Origin: Actinomyces radicidentis
GTDB taxonomy: Bacteria > Actinomycetota > Actinomycetes > Actinomycetales > Actinomycetaceae
Direction: 5' to 3'
Assembly (NCBI RefSeq): GCF_001553565.1
Contig: NZ_CP014228.1
Span: 806,001 to 870,000 of the forward strand
DNA: 64,000 nt
A program made the translations under genes and the position numbers. This document shows, in pieces, positions 7,680-16,489 of this stretch. The notes under the pieces were generated by a model. The model was not told where the DNA came from. It searched no databases and saw nothing but the letters and a program-made list of their open reading frames with translations. Numbering within the stretch: position 1 is the first letter of the stretch; each line of letters starts with the position of its first letter.

Positions 7680-8528
7680 TCAGCGGCGGGCGGCGCGGAC
7701 GCCTCCGGCGACCGTCGCGCCGAGGCCGATGAGCCCGACGCCGAGCGCGGTCGCCATGAGGATGCCGGCCTGGTCGACGTGGCTGGAGTCCATGGTCGGC
7801 CCGACGACCATGCCCTCGGTGCCGCCGGGGCAGGTGACGGTGTACCGGCCCGAGGCACTCGCCGTGAAGGAGGCGTAGGGCAGCCCCGTGTCGTCGGGGT
7901 CGTCGAGGGCGACGGCGTTGCCCGAGGGGTCCTCGACCGTGCAGCTGGTCGTCGAGCCGCCGATGGAGGAGGTGTAGACGGCCTGGTGGTCGCCGGCGTC
8001 GAGGTAGACCGTGCCCGCGGAGCCGAGGACGGTGCCGGAGGACAGCGGCCCCTGGACGACGAGCTCGACGGCGATCGCGGTGAGGACGAGCGGCACCGCG
8101 ATGAGGAGCACGAGGCCGACGGTGAGCAGGCCCCAGCGCGAGCCCCAGGAGCGGCGGCGTCGGGAGGCGCCCGTGGGCGGGGCGGCCACCGACCGGGAGC
8201 GGTCCTCACCGGGGCGGCCGGGCACGGGCGCGCGGTAGGGGTCGGTGCCCTGCGCGGCGTCGTCGCGCCACGAGCTGCCGTCACCGAGAGCGCCTGCGGA
8301 GGCGCGTACGTTCTCACGGCTGGAGCGCCGACCGGCGTCGACGCCGGCGCCTCCCGCCACGGCGCCACGAGCCCCTCGGGCACGACCCGCGCTGGCACCG
8401 TCGGCCCCGCGGGCGGCCGCGGTGCCGGACGGCTCGATCCCCTGCTCGCGCAGGTACTCGGCCAGCTCCTCAGGGCTCAGCCGCTTGCCGTAGCGGGGCT
8501 CGCCGTCCTCGGTCTCGTAGGTGGGCAC
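7680..8528 (-). CDS. Membrane protein with disordered N-terminus and extracytoplasmic domain
   Basis: A 282-aa protein of unknown function. Residues 1-25 (PRYGKRLSPEELAEYLREQG) form a short helical motif common at the N-terminus of actinobacterial envelope proteins. Residues 26-135 are Ala/Gly/Arg-rich and probably disordered. TM1 is about 137-160 (LLTVGLVLLIAVPLVLTAIA). A small extracytoplasmic domain (about 165-245) with two Cys (TSCTV, VTCPGG) and a beta-rich SGRYTVTCPG motif follows, then TM2 at about 254-275 and a short Arg tail. It is in the same orientation as the DUF4282 gene and the hspR operon upstream. Confidence 0.75.
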   Translation of the reverse strand: MPTYETEDGEPRYGKRLSPEELAEYLREQGIEPSGTAAARGADGASAGRARGARGAVAGGAGVDAGRRSSRENVRASAGALGDGSSWRDDAAQGTDPYRAPVPGRPGEDRSRSVAAPPTGASRRRRSWGSRWGLLTVGLVLLIAVPLVLTAIAVELVVQGPLSSGTVLGSAGTVYLDAGDHQAVYTSSIGGSTTSCTVEDPSGNAVALDDPDDTGLPYASFTASASGRYTVTCPGGTEGMVVGPTMDSSHVDQAGILMATALGVGLIGLGATVAGGVRAARR

Positions 8529-8656
8529 TCGGTCGTCTCGTCCTCTCGGTCGACCACGTGGTGTGGGCGTCTCCCGAAGCGTACAGGCCCCGGGGATGGC
8601 GGCGGCCGGCGGACGCGAGGGCGTCCGCCGGCCGTACCGGTGCGAGGTCGGGGGCG

Positions 8657-9397
8657 TCAGACCGCCGGGGCGCTGGGCGCGGACGCGTCCGAGGCCTCGG
8701 CGTTCCTGCGCGTGTTCCGCTCGGTGCGCACGACGGCGACGACGAGCTCGAGACCCAGGCGCACCGCGACGAGCTCGAGGACCGCGGGGATGATCCCGAG
8801 GATCGCGGCGAGGAGGAAGGCTCCGAAGCTGAAGCCGCCGCCCCAGCTGTCCATGCCCGCGGCGATCCCGACGAAGACGGCGAAGAAGAACCAGCTGAGG
8901 CCGACGCCGACCATCGACAGGATGTAGATGACCTTGGCCCAGGTGATGGTGATGTACTTCGAGAAGCTGAGGTCGAAGAGGGCGGTGAAGAAGTTGCCCT
9001 CGCCGCTCTTGGCGGGCGCGGCCGGGCCGCCCTGGTAGCCGGGCTGGTACTGGCCCTGCTGGTACTGGCCGGCCTGCGCGTAGGCGGCGTTGGGGTCGTA
9101 GGCGGCGTTGGGGTCGTAGGCGGGGGCGCTCGCGGCACTCGGCTGCTGGTACTGGCCGACGGCGTCGTAGGCGGGGGCGCTCGGTGCGCTGGGCTGGTAC
9201 TGGGCGTAGGTGGCGGTCTGGTCCTGCTGGTAGGAGCCGGGCTGCTGGTAGGACTGCGTGGGGGCGGCGTCGGCGGAGTACTGGGACTGGTAGTCCGGGG
9301 CCGGGGCCGGGGGCTGCGGCGGCGCGTACGAGCCGGGCGCGGAGGGCGCCGACGGCGGGACGTAGGGCTGCTCGGGGTTCTGCGGCTGCTGGGACAT
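8657..9397 (-). CDS. DUF4282 membrane protein with Tyr/Gln/Pro-rich N-terminus
   Basis: A 246-aa protein. Residues 1-130 are low-complexity Gln/Pro/Tyr/Ala with repeated YQQPGSYQQ, YQPSAPSAPAYD and a perfect YDPNAAYDPNAA duplication, a probable disordered cytoplasmic tail. The C-terminal part from about 137 (FFTALFDLSFSKYITITWAK) is a DUF4282 domain with two TM segments (about 153-180 and 190-218) and a conserved LELVAVRLGLELVVAVVRTE stretch. DUF4282 proteins are small membrane proteins of unknown role. The codon-level repeats make the N-terminus prone to length variation. Confidence 0.82.
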   Translation of the reverse strand: MSQQPQNPEQPYVPPSAPSAPGSYAPPQPPAPAPDYQSQYSADAAPTQSYQQPGSYQQDQTATYAQYQPSAPSAPAYDAVGQYQQPSAASAPAYDPNAAYDPNAAYAQAGQYQQGQYQPGYQGGPAAPAKSGEGNFFTALFDLSFSKYITITWAKVIYILSMVGVGLSWFFFAVFVGIAAGMDSWGGGFSFGAFLLAAILGIIPAVLELVAVRLGLELVVAVVRTERNTRRNAEASDASAPSAPAV

Positions 9398-9513
9398 CGA
9401 TCCTCCTGGGGGACGGCGGTCAGCCGCAGACTACAGACGAGCGCGCCGCGGCCCAGGGACCGGCGCGTTGCCGCTCACCAGACGGACATGGCGCCGCCGT
9501 TCCTCCTCCCCGC

Positions 9514-9589
9514 GGTCGACCGCCAATGCACCAGTCGACCGCCTGATTCCTGGGAATCAGACGGTCGAGTGGAGCACTGCCGGTCGACG
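9514..9589. repeat. Long imperfect palindrome downstream of hspR
   Basis: Two 37-nt arms (9514-9550 and 9553-9589) are complementary at 31 of 37 positions with only 2 nt between them, the centre reading GATTCCTGGGAATC. GGTCGAC occurs near the outer ends and again inside the arms. It lies between the end of the heat-shock operon and the DUF4282 gene, so it could terminate the operon transcript or be a mobile palindrome. It shares no clear sequence with the other repeat families here. Confidence 0.65.
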
Positions 9590-9648
9590 ACGGCGGAGGT
9601 GGCGCGCACGGAGCTCAAAGCGCGCCCGCGGGAGGGCGGCGGCCGTGC

Positions 9649-10164
9649 TCAGAAGCGGGCGCGGACGGTGAGGGCCGTGGAGTGCCGGCGGCCCTGCTCG
9701 GCCACACGCTCGGAGCGCTCGGAGCGCTCCGCGACCCGCTCGGCCATCTCCTCGCGATCGACGGCCCGGGCGACGCGCGCCGAGACCACCTGGACCTCGC
9801 CGTCCGCGGCCGCGGCGAAGATCCGCTCGACGGCCGCCTGGCGCACGCGCAGGCGGCGGTTCTCCGCCTCGAGCTCCTCGAGACGGTTCTCGAGCTCGAG
9901 GATCCGGGCAATGCCCTCGAGGTTGACGCCCTCCTGGCTGAGGGCCTGGACGCGACGCAGGCGCTCGACGTCGCGGTGCGAGTAGCGCCTGCCGCGGCCG
10001 CGGGTGCGGGCGGGACTCACCAGACCGAGGCGGTCGTACTGCCTCAGCGTCTGGGGGTGCATCCCCGCCAGATCCGCGGCCACGGAGATGACGTAGACGG
10101 CGCGCTCGTCGGCGTCCTCGGCGAGGAAGTCAACGCCCTGCCCGGTGCGCCGTCGGGGGCTCAC
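9649..10164 (-). CDS. hspR: HspR, heat-shock repressor (MerR family)
   Basis: A 171-aa MerR-type DNA-binding protein. It has the HspR core [20 protein letters not shown] (helix-turn-helix), the wing [10 protein letters not shown], and a coiled-coil dimerisation helix [20 protein letters not shown]. The C-terminal 50 residues are Glu/Arg-rich and less conserved. HspR binds HAIR inverted repeats (CTTGAGT-N7-ACTCAAG) and uses DnaK as co-repressor; two such sites precede dnaK here. Its GTG start overlaps the dnaJ stop (GTGA), so it is the last gene of dnaK-grpE-dnaJ-hspR and autoregulates with it. A partial duplicate lies at 2236-2790. Confidence 0.95.
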   Translation of the reverse strand: MSPRRRTGQGVDFLAEDADERAVYVISVAADLAGMHPQTLRQYDRLGLVSPARTRGRGRRYSHRDVERLRRVQALSQEGVNLEGIARILELENRLEELEAENRRLRVRQAAVERIFAAAADGEVQVVSARVARAVDREEMAERVAERSERSERVAEQGRRHSTALTVRARF

Positions 10165-11210
10165 TGGCCGGCCTCCGACATGAGCTCAGCCCGCGGGTCG
10201 GTGCCCCCGAGGGACTCGTCGAAGGCCTCGAGGGCGGCCTTGGCGTCCTTGGAGAGCTTGCGCGGGACGGCCACCTGGACGGTGACGAGGAGGTCGCCGG
10301 TCCTCTTGCCGGTGGCCACTCCCTTGCCCTTGAGGCGCATGGTGGTGCCGGACTGGGTGCCGCCCTTGATCTTGACCTTCGTGGTGCCGCCGTCGAGGAG
10401 CGGGACCTCGACGGTCGCGCCGAGGGCGGCCTCCTTGAGGCTGACGGGCAGGTCCATGCGGAGGTTGGCGCCGTCGATGGAGTAGACGGGGTGCTTGGCG
10501 ACGCGGATCGTGACGATGAGGTCGCCGTTCTCCCCGCCGTTGGCTCCGGCGCGCCCCTTGCCGCGCAGGCGGATCTTGCCGCCGTCGTTGACGCCCGCGG
10601 GGATGCGGACCTTCATGGTGCGGCCGTCGGCGGTGAGCTCGACGGTCGTGCCGGCCACGGCGTCGCGCAGCTCGATGGTGGCGTTGGTGAGGACGTCGGG
10701 GCCGCGCACGGGCTCGGGGGCGGAGCCGCCGAAGCCGAAGGGGCTGCGGGAACGGCCGCCGCCGAAGGGGCTGGAGCCACCGAAGGGGCTCTGGCCACCG
10801 GCCGCGCCGCCGAACATGCGCAGGATGTCCTCGTAGTCGGCCGCGGAGGTGCCGCCGGCGCCGCCGTTCGTGGAGAAGCGGACGTTGCCGCCTCCCCCGA
10901 ACATGGAGGAGAGGATGTCCTCGAAGCCGGCTCCGCCCGCGCCGCCGGCGCCGGAGGTGAAGCGGGCGCCGCCGCCCGCCATGGAGCGGATGGCGTCGTA
11001 CTGCTTGCGCTCGGACTCGTCGGAGAGGACCGCGTAGGCCTCCCCGATGTCCTTGAACTTCTCGGCGGCGACAGCGTCGTCGGGGTTGCGGTCCGGGTGG
11101 TACTGCTTGGCGAGCTTGCGGTACGCCTTCTTGATGGTGGCGGAGTCGGCGTCCTTGGCGACGCCGAGGACCGCGTAGAAGTCCTTGGTCATCCAGTCCT
11201 GGCTGGCCAT
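10161..11210 (-). CDS. dnaJ: DnaJ co-chaperone (type II, no zinc finger)
   Basis: A 349-aa J-protein. The J domain (about 8-75) has the HPD motif in [11 protein letters not shown], which stimulates DnaK ATPase. A long Gly/Phe-rich linker (about 78-165, with repeated [15 protein letters not shown]) leads to the two C-terminal substrate-binding beta domains (about 168-335: [27 protein letters not shown]-type repeats). The four CxxCxGxG zinc motifs of DnaJ1 are absent, so this is the CbpA/DnaJ2-like form usually found in dnaK operons of actinobacteria. ATG at 11210 has an upstream AGGAGG. It is separated from grpE by 196 bp containing a hairpin and a tandem repeat. Confidence 0.95.
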   Translation of the reverse strand: MASQDWMTKDFYAVLGVAKDADSATIKKAYRKLAKQYHPDRNPDDAVAAEKFKDIGEAYAVLSDESERKQYDAIRSMAGGGARFTSGAGGAGGAGFEDILSSMFGGGGNVRFSTNGGAGGTSAADYEDILRMFGGAAGGQSPFGGSSPFGGGRSRSPFGFGGSAPEPVRGPDVLTNATIELRDAVAGTTVELTADGRTMKVRIPAGVNDGGKIRLRGKGRAGANGGENGDLIVTIRVAKHPVYSIDGANLRMDLPVSLKEAALGATVEVPLLDGGTTKVKIKGGTQSGTTMRLKGKGVATGKRTGDLLVTVQVAVPRKLSKDAKAALEAFDESLGGTDPRAELMSEAGQ

Positions 11211-11270
11211 GGGTCACCGCCTCCTGTTCGTGGTGGTCGTGGTGCTTGTCTTTTCGGGTGTCTGGTGTGC

Positions 11271-11314
11271 GACCCGACGGCAGGTCCCGCCTGGGCGGGC
11301 CCCACCGTCGGGTC
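11271..11314. terminator. Hairpin between grpE and dnaJ
   Basis: GACCCGACGG (11271-11280) pairs with CCGTCGGGTC (11305-11314), with a second stem CCCGCC/GGCGGG inside. Within an operon read right to left it may act as a partial terminator or mRNA-processing site that lowers dnaJ-hspR relative to dnaK-grpE; this is inference. Confidence 0.5.
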
Positions 11315-11353
11315 CGGGACGAGCGGTCGGCGTCGCCGACTCGCATCACCGTG

Positions 11354-11392
11354 AGGATGTCCCGATCTCGAGGTCAGGATGTCCCGATCTCG
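11354..11392. repeat. 22-bp-period direct repeat in grpE-dnaJ gap
   Basis: AGGATGTCCCGATCTCG occurs at 11354-11370 and again at 11376-11392. The motif GGATGTCC resembles the tandem end repeats of the IS481 element at 14385 (TCAGGAC), so it may be an IS-end relic. Confidence 0.55.
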
Positions 11393-11406
11393 CGAGGGGG
11401 TGGGCG

Positions 11407-12078
11407 TCAGGCCGGGTTGGAGACCTGGACGCGTGCGGCTCGGACGACCTTCTCGCCGAGCTTGTAACCGGGCTGGAGGACCATGGCGACGGTGGGCTCG
11501 GTGACCTCGCTGGACTCCACGGCCATGAGGGCCTCGTGGAGCTGGGGGTCGAAGGCCTCGCCGACCTCGCCGAAGCGCTCGAGGCCGAACTTGTCGGCGA
11601 GGAGCGTCTCGAGCTTGGTCGCGGTGGTCTCGAAGGTGCCGGTGAGGTCGCCGTGCTGGCGGGCCAGCTCGATCTCGTCGAGGACCGGGATGAGGGCCTC
11701 GACGACGCTGGCCTGACCCGCGGCGCGGTGGCCGGCGGCGCCCTCGCGGGAGCGCCGGACGAAGCCCTGGTACTCCTGCTGGAGGTTGTAGAGGTCGGCG
11801 CGGGAGCGGGCGAGGTCGTCCTGAGCCTGCGCGGCCTCGGCCTTGGCCTGCTCGAGCTCGCTCAGGGGCTCGCCGTCGGACTCGGCGTCGGCGGCCTCGC
11901 CGGCGGCGGGGGCGGGCTCGCCCTCGCCGAGCTCGGCCTGAGGGTCGCCGCCCAGCTCGGAGCGGACGTCCTCGAAGGCGGACTCGACGGCGTCGGCGAG
12001 CGCCGGGTCGACGGGGGCGCCCGAGGCGCTGTCCTCGGTGGACTCGTCGCGGTCGTCGCGGGACTGGTCGTCGCTCAC
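11407..12078 (-). CDS. grpE: GrpE nucleotide exchange factor
   Basis: A 223-aa GrpE. An acidic, probably disordered N-terminus (1-80: DDQSRDDRDESTEDSASG, EDVRSELGGDPQAELGEGEP) precedes the long dimerising helix (about 84-125, ELEQAKAEAAQAQDDLARSR ADLYNLQQEYQGFVRRSR) and the C-terminal beta wing with the signature FDPQLHEALM and VVRAARVQVSNP. It releases ADP from DnaK. Start is taken as GTG at 12078, which overlaps the preceding ORF stop by 4 bp. A longer frame upstream exists but is only the out-of-frame shadow of the acidic ORF. Confidence 0.95.
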   Translation of the reverse strand: MSDDQSRDDRDESTEDSASGAPVDPALADAVESAFEDVRSELGGDPQAELGEGEPAPAAGEAADAESDGEPLSELEQAKAEAAQAQDDLARSRADLYNLQQEYQGFVRRSREGAAGHRAAGQASVVEALIPVLDEIELARQHGDLTGTFETTATKLETLLADKFGLERFGEVGEAFDPQLHEALMAVESSEVTEPTVAMVLQPGYKLGEKVVRAARVQVSNPA

Positions 12079-12320
12079 TTGCTCTCCTCCTGCTGGTCCT
12101 GGGACGCGGCGTCGTGGTCGCGCAGGTACTGCTTGGCCTGCTCGACCTCGGCCGGGGCCTCGGGCACGTCGCCCTCGGCGTCGCCGAGCTCGGCCTGGGG
12201 CTGGCCGCCCTGGTCGGCCCGGACGTCGTCGGAGGCGCCGCGCTCCTGCTGGTCCGTGCCTGCGGTCGGCCGGGCCTGCTCGGCCCGGTCGCCGTCGTGC
12301 TCGTCGTGGGCGGCGGTCAC
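12075..12320 (-). CDS. Small acidic ORF between dnaK and grpE, similar to the GrpE N-terminal tail
   Basis: An 81-aa, highly polar ORF (Asp/Glu/Gln/Ala) with GTG start overlapping the dnaK stop and TGA stop overlapping the grpE start, so it is built into the translational relay. Its residues [20 protein letters not shown] align with EDVRSELGGDPQAELGEGEP of the GrpE N-terminus, and both continue to ELEQAK/EVEQAK. At DNA level both carry TCGCCGAGCTCGGCCTG. It therefore looks like a partial tandem duplication of the grpE 5' end, now a separate ORF. It has no GrpE dimerisation helix or beta wing, so exchange activity is not expected. Role unknown; it may only keep ribosomes coupled. Confidence 0.6.
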   Translation of the reverse strand: MTAAHDEHDGDRAEQARPTAGTDQQERGASDDVRADQGGQPQAELGDAEGDVPEAPAEVEQAKQYLRDHDAASQDQQEESK

Positions 12321-14182
12321 TTGGACTCGTCATCGTCGTCGACGATCTCGGCGTCGACGATGTCGTCGTCGGCGGGGGCCTCGGCGCCGGGGGCGGCGCT
12401 CGGGGCGTCACCGGCCGCGGCGGCGGCCTGGTCCTGGGCGTAGAGGGCCTCGCCGATCTTCTGCGCGACGGAGTTCAGCTTCTCCTGCGCGGTCTTGATG
12501 GGCTCGACGTCCTCGCCCTCGAGGGCCTTCTTGAGGTCGTCGACGGCGCCCTGGACCTCGCTGGAGACGTCCTCGGGGAGCTTGTCCTTGTTGTCCTTGA
12601 GCAGCTTGTCGATGGAGTAGGCCTGCTGCTCGGCGGCGTTGCGGGTCTCGGCGTCCTCGCGGCGCTTCTTGTCCTCCTCGGCGTGGGCCTCGGCCTCCTT
12701 GACCATGCGGTCGATGTCCTCCTTGGGGAGGGCGGAGCCGCCGGAGATCGTCATCGACTGCTCCTTGCCGGTGCCGCGGTCCTTGGCGGAGACGTGGACG
12801 ATGCCGTTCGCGTCGATGTCGAAGGAGACCTCGATCTGCGGGATGCCGCGCGGGGCCGGCGCGATGCCGGTCAGCTCGAAGGTGCCCAGCGGCTTGTTGT
12901 CGCGGGCGAACTCGCGCTCGCCCTGGTAGACCTGGATGAGCACGGAGGGCTGGTTGTCCTCGGCGGTGGAGAACACCTCGGAGCGCTTGGTCGGGATGGC
13001 CGTGTTGCGCTCGATGAGCTTGGTCATGACGCCGCCCTTGGTCTCGATGCCCAGCGACAGGGGCGTGACGTCGATGAGGAGGACGTCCTTGCGGTCGCCC
13101 TGGATGACGCCGGCCTGGAGGGACGCGCCGACGGCGACGACCTCGTCAGGGTTGACACCCTTGTTGGGCTCCTTGCCGCCGGTCAGCTCGCGCACAACGT
13201 CGGAGACGGCGGGCATGCGGGTGGAGCCGCCGACGAGGACGACGTGGTCGATCTCCGAGAGGGAGACGCCGGCGTCCTTGATGACGTTGTGGAACGGGAG
13301 CTTCGTGCGCTCGAGCAGGTCCGCGGTCATCTCCTCGAAGTGGGAGCGCGAGAGGCGCTCGTCGAGGTGGATCGGGCCGGCCTCACTCATGGAGAGGTAC
13401 TGCAGGTTGATGTTGGTGCTCGTCGCGCTGGAGAGCTCCTTCTTGGCCTGCTCGGCGGCGTCCTTGAGGCGCTGCATGGCGATCTTGTCCTTGGACAGGT
13501 CGACGCCGTTCTTGTCCTTGACCTGCTTGACGAGCCAGTCGACGATGCGGGCGTCCCAGTCGTCGCCGCCGAGGCGGTTGTCGCCGTTGGTGGCGCGGAC
13601 CTGGATGGTGGAGAAGCCGTCCTCGTCCTTGCCGACCTCGAGCAGGGAGACGTCGAAGGTGCCTCCACCGAGGTCGAACACGAGGATGAGCTCGTCCTCC
13701 TTGCCCTTGTCGAGGCCGTAGGCGAGGGCCGCGGCCGTGGGCTCGTTGACGATGCGGTCCACGGTGAGGCCCGCGATGGTGCCGGCCTCCTTGGTGGCCT
13801 GGCGCTCGGCGTCGTTGAAGTAGGCGGGGACGGTGATGACCGCGTTGGTGACGGGCTCACCGAGGTAGGACTCCGCGTCCGCCTTGAGCTTGGCGAGGAT
13901 GCGGGCGCTGATCTCCTGGGCGGTGTACTTCTTGTCGTCGATCTCGACGGTCCAGTCGGTGCCCATGTGGCGCTTGACGGAGGAGATGGTCCGGTCGACG
14001 TTGGTGACGGCCTGACGCTTGGCGACCTCACCGACGAGGACCTCTCCGGACTTGGAGAAGGCGACGACGGAGGGCGTGGTGCGACCACCCTCGGCGTTCG
14101 GGATGATCGTGGGCTCGCCGCCCTCGAGGACGGCGATGGCGGAGTTGGTGGTACCGAGGTCAATACCGACGGCGCGTGCCAT
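12317..14182 (-). CDS. dnaK: DnaK (Hsp70) chaperone
   Basis: A 621-aa Hsp70. It starts [20 protein letters not shown] and contains the phosphate and adenosine motifs [29 protein letters not shown] and the conserved [12 protein letters not shown]-like linker region ([16 protein letters not shown]), followed by the substrate-binding beta domain ([34 protein letters not shown]) and the helical lid ending in an acidic [15 protein letters not shown] tail. The ATG at 14182 is preferred over further upstream starts: it follows AAGGAGC and gives the family N-terminus. First gene of the heat-shock operon, under two HAIR sites, so it is de-repressed when unfolded protein titrates DnaK away from HspR. 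Confidence 0.97.
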   Translation of the reverse strand: MARAVGIDLGTTNSAIAVLEGGEPTIIPNAEGGRTTPSVVAFSKSGEVLVGEVAKRQAVTNVDRTISSVKRHMGTDWTVEIDDKKYTAQEISARILAKLKADAESYLGEPVTNAVITVPAYFNDAERQATKEAGTIAGLTVDRIVNEPTAAALAYGLDKGKEDELILVFDLGGGTFDVSLLEVGKDEDGFSTIQVRATNGDNRLGGDDWDARIVDWLVKQVKDKNGVDLSKDKIAMQRLKDAAEQAKKELSSATSTNINLQYLSMSEAGPIHLDERLSRSHFEEMTADLLERTKLPFHNVIKDAGVSLSEIDHVVLVGGSTRMPAVSDVVRELTGGKEPNKGVNPDEVVAVGASLQAGVIQGDRKDVLLIDVTPLSLGIETKGGVMTKLIERNTAIPTKRSEVFSTAEDNQPSVLIQVYQGEREFARDNKPLGTFELTGIAPAPRGIPQIEVSFDIDANGIVHVSAKDRGTGKEQSMTISGGSALPKEDIDRMVKEAEAHAEEDKKRREDAETRNAAEQQAYSIDKLLKDNKDKLPEDVSSEVQGAVDDLKKALEGEDVEPIKTAQEKLNSVAQKIGEALYAQDQAAAAAGDAPSAAPGAEAPADDDIVDAEIVDDDDESK

Positions 14183-14225
14183 GTGGGGTGCTCCTTCATG
14201 CTCCGCGGCGGAGCGAGTAGGTGAA

Positions 14226-14246
14226 GTTGAGTGGTATGCACTCAAG
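14226..14246. promoter_or_regulatory. HAIR operator 1 (HspR binding site)
   Basis: GTTGAGT-GGTATGC-ACTCAAG matches the HAIR consensus CTTGAGT-N7-ACTCAAG at 13 of 14 defined positions. It lies 44 bp upstream of the dnaK ATG. Confidence 0.88.
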
Positions 14247-14290
14247 GATTGTGGTTGAGCCGGGGTCTGTCAACTCCGGGGGGACCCAAC

Positions 14291-14311
14291 CTTGAGTCTG
14301 ATCCACTCAAC
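14291..14311. promoter_or_regulatory. HAIR operator 2 (HspR binding site)
   Basis: CTTGAGT-CTGATCC-ACTCAAC matches the HAIR consensus at 13 of 14 positions, 65 bp from the first site. A further half-site, CTTGAGC, follows immediately at 14313-14319, suggesting cooperative or extended HspR binding. Confidence 0.85.
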
Positions 14312-14339
14312 CTTGAGCATGGGTGCGTTATTCCGTGCA

Positions 14340-14380
14340 GATTCCAGCAGCGGGGTGATGCGCATCACTATTGTGGAATC
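14340..14380. promoter_or_regulatory. Nested palindrome upstream of dnaK
   Basis: A perfect 14-bp palindrome GTGATGCGCATCAC (14355-14368) is flanked by GATTCCA (14340-14346) and its complement TGGAATC (14374-14380). It abuts the IS481 left end, so it may be the operator of a gene displaced by the insertion rather than a dnaK control site. Confidence 0.45.
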
Positions 14381-14384
14381 CAAC

Positions 14385-15884
14385 TGTGATGTCTCGGGAC
14401 ATTGGTGACGGTTCTGCCTCAGGACGTCGGTGACGGTTGGTGTGTCAGGACCTCGGTGAGGGTTGGGGTGCTGGAGGGTTCTTCTTGTGTCCTCTTCCGC
14501 CTCGGTGGTTGGTGGGGTCGGGGGGCGTAGGTCGCGACGTATCGGACGCCGGGGGCGGGCCAGTCGTACTGTGCGAGGACCTCACCGTCGGTGGTGGCGA
14601 TGGCGATGGCCTCGGGGTCCCAGTCGAGGATGACCTCGCGGCCGGTGTGGGTCTTGGAGACCAGGAACATCACGGAGGCGAGGTTGATGGTCCCGTTGGT
14701 CCCCATGCGGACCGTCCGGGTCCCCGACGGCGGGGTCTTGCGCCGCTGGGGCGGCCTGGCGCCCCGCCGGGGCTGGCCCGACGCGCCTGTCTGCACCGTT
14801 GCGGGTGCGGGGGTATCGCCGACACTGACAGGCTCAGCCGGTGGGGTGGGCCGCGGAGGGGTGGCGACGGGGGTGGCGTCCCACGCCTGTTGGGGCGTGA
14901 TGCGCCCGGGCAGGGCCTGGTTGGGGCGCTCGGTGTTGTAGATGAGGTCGAAGTCGTCGACCTGGCCCTGGAGCTGTTCGATGGTGGAGGCCATCGGCTG
15001 GGCGTCGAGGTAGCGGAACAGGGTGCGGTGGAAGCGCTCGTTCTTGCCCTGGGTGGTGGGCTTGTAGGGCTTGCCCGTGATCGGCGTAACCCCCAGGGAG
15101 CGGACGTGCTCCACCAGACGGCCGGTCACGCTGCGGCGGGTGGGGTTCATTGCGAGCCCGTTGTCGGTGAGCAGGCGCTGGGGCACCCCACGGGCGGCGA
15201 CGCCCTTGTCGAACACGGCGACGGCCGCCTGGCTGGTCTCCGCGCCGGCGACCAGGGAGGCGACCGCTAGGCGGGAGTGGTCGTCTTGGAGCTGGAAGAT
15301 GACGGCCTTGCGTCCGCCGGTGAGTACGTACTCGGTGGCGTCCAGCTGCCAGCAGGCGTTGGGGGCGGGGTAGACGAAGCGTCTGAACGCCGAGCGGGGC
15401 CGCTTGCGCGGTTCGGCTCGCGCGGCACCCTCGGCGCGGAAGATCCTGGCCAGGGACGCCGGCGAGGGGGCGGCCAGGCCCATGGCCTTCATCTTGTCGT
15501 GCACCGAGATCGGGCCGTTGTCCAGGCCTGAGGAGGCCAGTGCCGCCCGCACCGCCAGGGCCTGAGCACGCTGGTCGTCGCTGATGGCGGTGGGGCTCGT
15601 GAGCGGGCGGGGGCTCCAGGGCTGCTGCCTCGCCCTCGACGCGGGCCCTGGCGCGGATCGCGTAGAAGGTCTTGCGGGAGATCGACTGCTCAGCGCAGAA
15701 GGTCGTCACTGCGCCGCGTGGGGCGTCCTGGGGCCAGCGAACGATCGCCAGACGCACACGAGGATCAACACGAGGGTTCGTTGAGCTCATGGGCCAATCC
15801 GACCCGAAGTGCCACCTCCCAAACCCCTAGAACTGTCACCGATGTCCTGAGGCAGAACTGTCACCGAAGTCCTGAGACGTAACA
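14385..15884. mobile_element. IS481-family insertion sequence
   Basis: About 1.5 kb bounded by imperfect 32-bp inverted repeats (14385-14416 and 15853-15884, 25 of 32 matching; both contain GTCTC, GGAC, GGTGAC and GTTCTG). The ends carry sub-repeats of the type TCAGGAC-TCGGTGACGGTT: three in tandem on the left and two on the right, probably transposase binding sites. The single transposase gene is frameshifted. The element separates the dnaK promoter region from an ABC-ATPase remnant. Confidence 0.8.
14419..15790 (-). pseudogene. IS481-family transposase, frameshifted
   Basis: The N-terminal helix-turn-helix (from GTG/ATG near 15790: VRLAIVRWPQDA, FCAEQSISRKTFYAIRARA) is in one frame and the rest in another; they meet near 15610 at a C-rich run, after LEP and before RPLTSPTAISDDQRAQAL. 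The remaining 377 codons hold the integrase core with the DDE residues in WQLDATEYVL, LLTDNGLAMN and GKNERFHRTLF. The C-terminal part beyond about 250 is a Pro/Arg-rich linker and a small beta domain. A single net frame change separates it from an intact transposase, so decay is recent or the break is a sequencing error. Confidence 0.8.
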
Positions 15885-15896
15885 GCGCCGAGCGCT

Positions 15897-16243
15897 TCAT
15901 ACTAACCACCTAAATTGCGACCACCTCAAGAATCCGCCGATGATCCCGTCGGGCAGGCGCAGGCCCGAGGGGCGACCCTCGGGTGCGGGCGGCTTGGTCG
16001 CCAGGACCGCGGTGTCGGCGCTCGGGGTGGGGCTGGCGGGCTGGGTGGTCTCGGTGACGTGTCCGTCTAGGACGTGGAGGCGGCGGTGGGCGCGGGCGGC
16101 GACGTCGGGGTCGTCGGTGACGACGATGAGGGTGGTGCCGCGTTCGTTGAGGCGCTCGAGGGTGTCCATGACCTGGGTGCCGGTGGCGCGGTCGAGGTTG
16201 CCGGTGGGCTCGTCGGCGACCACGACGGGGGCGCCCGAGGCGA
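15897..16243 (-). pseudogene. ABC transporter ATP-binding protein, 3' fragment
   Basis: Reads AIASGAPVVVADEPTGNLDR, then TGTQVMDTLERLNERGTTLIV and a H-loop-like VTDDPDVAARAHRRLHVLDG. These are the Walker B, D-loop and C-terminal region of a MacB/LolD-type ATPase. The Walker A half is missing: TnpB-derived sequence joins at about 16243, and the frame runs out towards the IS481 right end. Not functional. Confidence 0.75.
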
Positions 16244-16489
16244 TGGGATCGACCGGTACTACCCCTCGTCGAAGGCCTGTAGCCAGTGCGGGCCGTGAAA
16301 GCCAGCCTTCCCCTGGGTTACCGAGTCTACGAGTGCAAGACCTGCGGTCTCATCATGGATCGCGACCGGAACGCGGCCCGCAACATTCTCAGTGTCGCCG
16401 AGAGTACCTCGGAGACCCTAAACGGCCGGCGTCACACTAGTGACCCGCGCAACCCTCGTTTACAGGGAGTCCTAGATCGTAAGGTCTAG
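16244..16489 (+). pseudogene. TnpB (IS200/IS605 OrfB), C-terminal remnant
   Basis: DRYYPSSKACSQCG in one frame continues as VKASLPLGYRVYECKTCGLI and MDRDRNAARNILSVAE after a one-base frame change at about 16292. This is the TnpB zinc ribbon (CxxC ... CxxC) plus the third catalytic Asp motif (D-RD-NAARN). Only the last 80 or so residues survive. In TnpB elements the guide RNA overlaps this 3' end, so part of an omega-RNA locus may remain. Confidence 0.78.

Noticed and set aside
12038-14224. 728-codon open frame on the + strand opposite dnaK
   Set aside because: It is the antisense shadow of a highly conserved gene in GC-rich DNA; composition (Val/Leu/Gly/Asp repeats) and lack of family motifs show no real protein.
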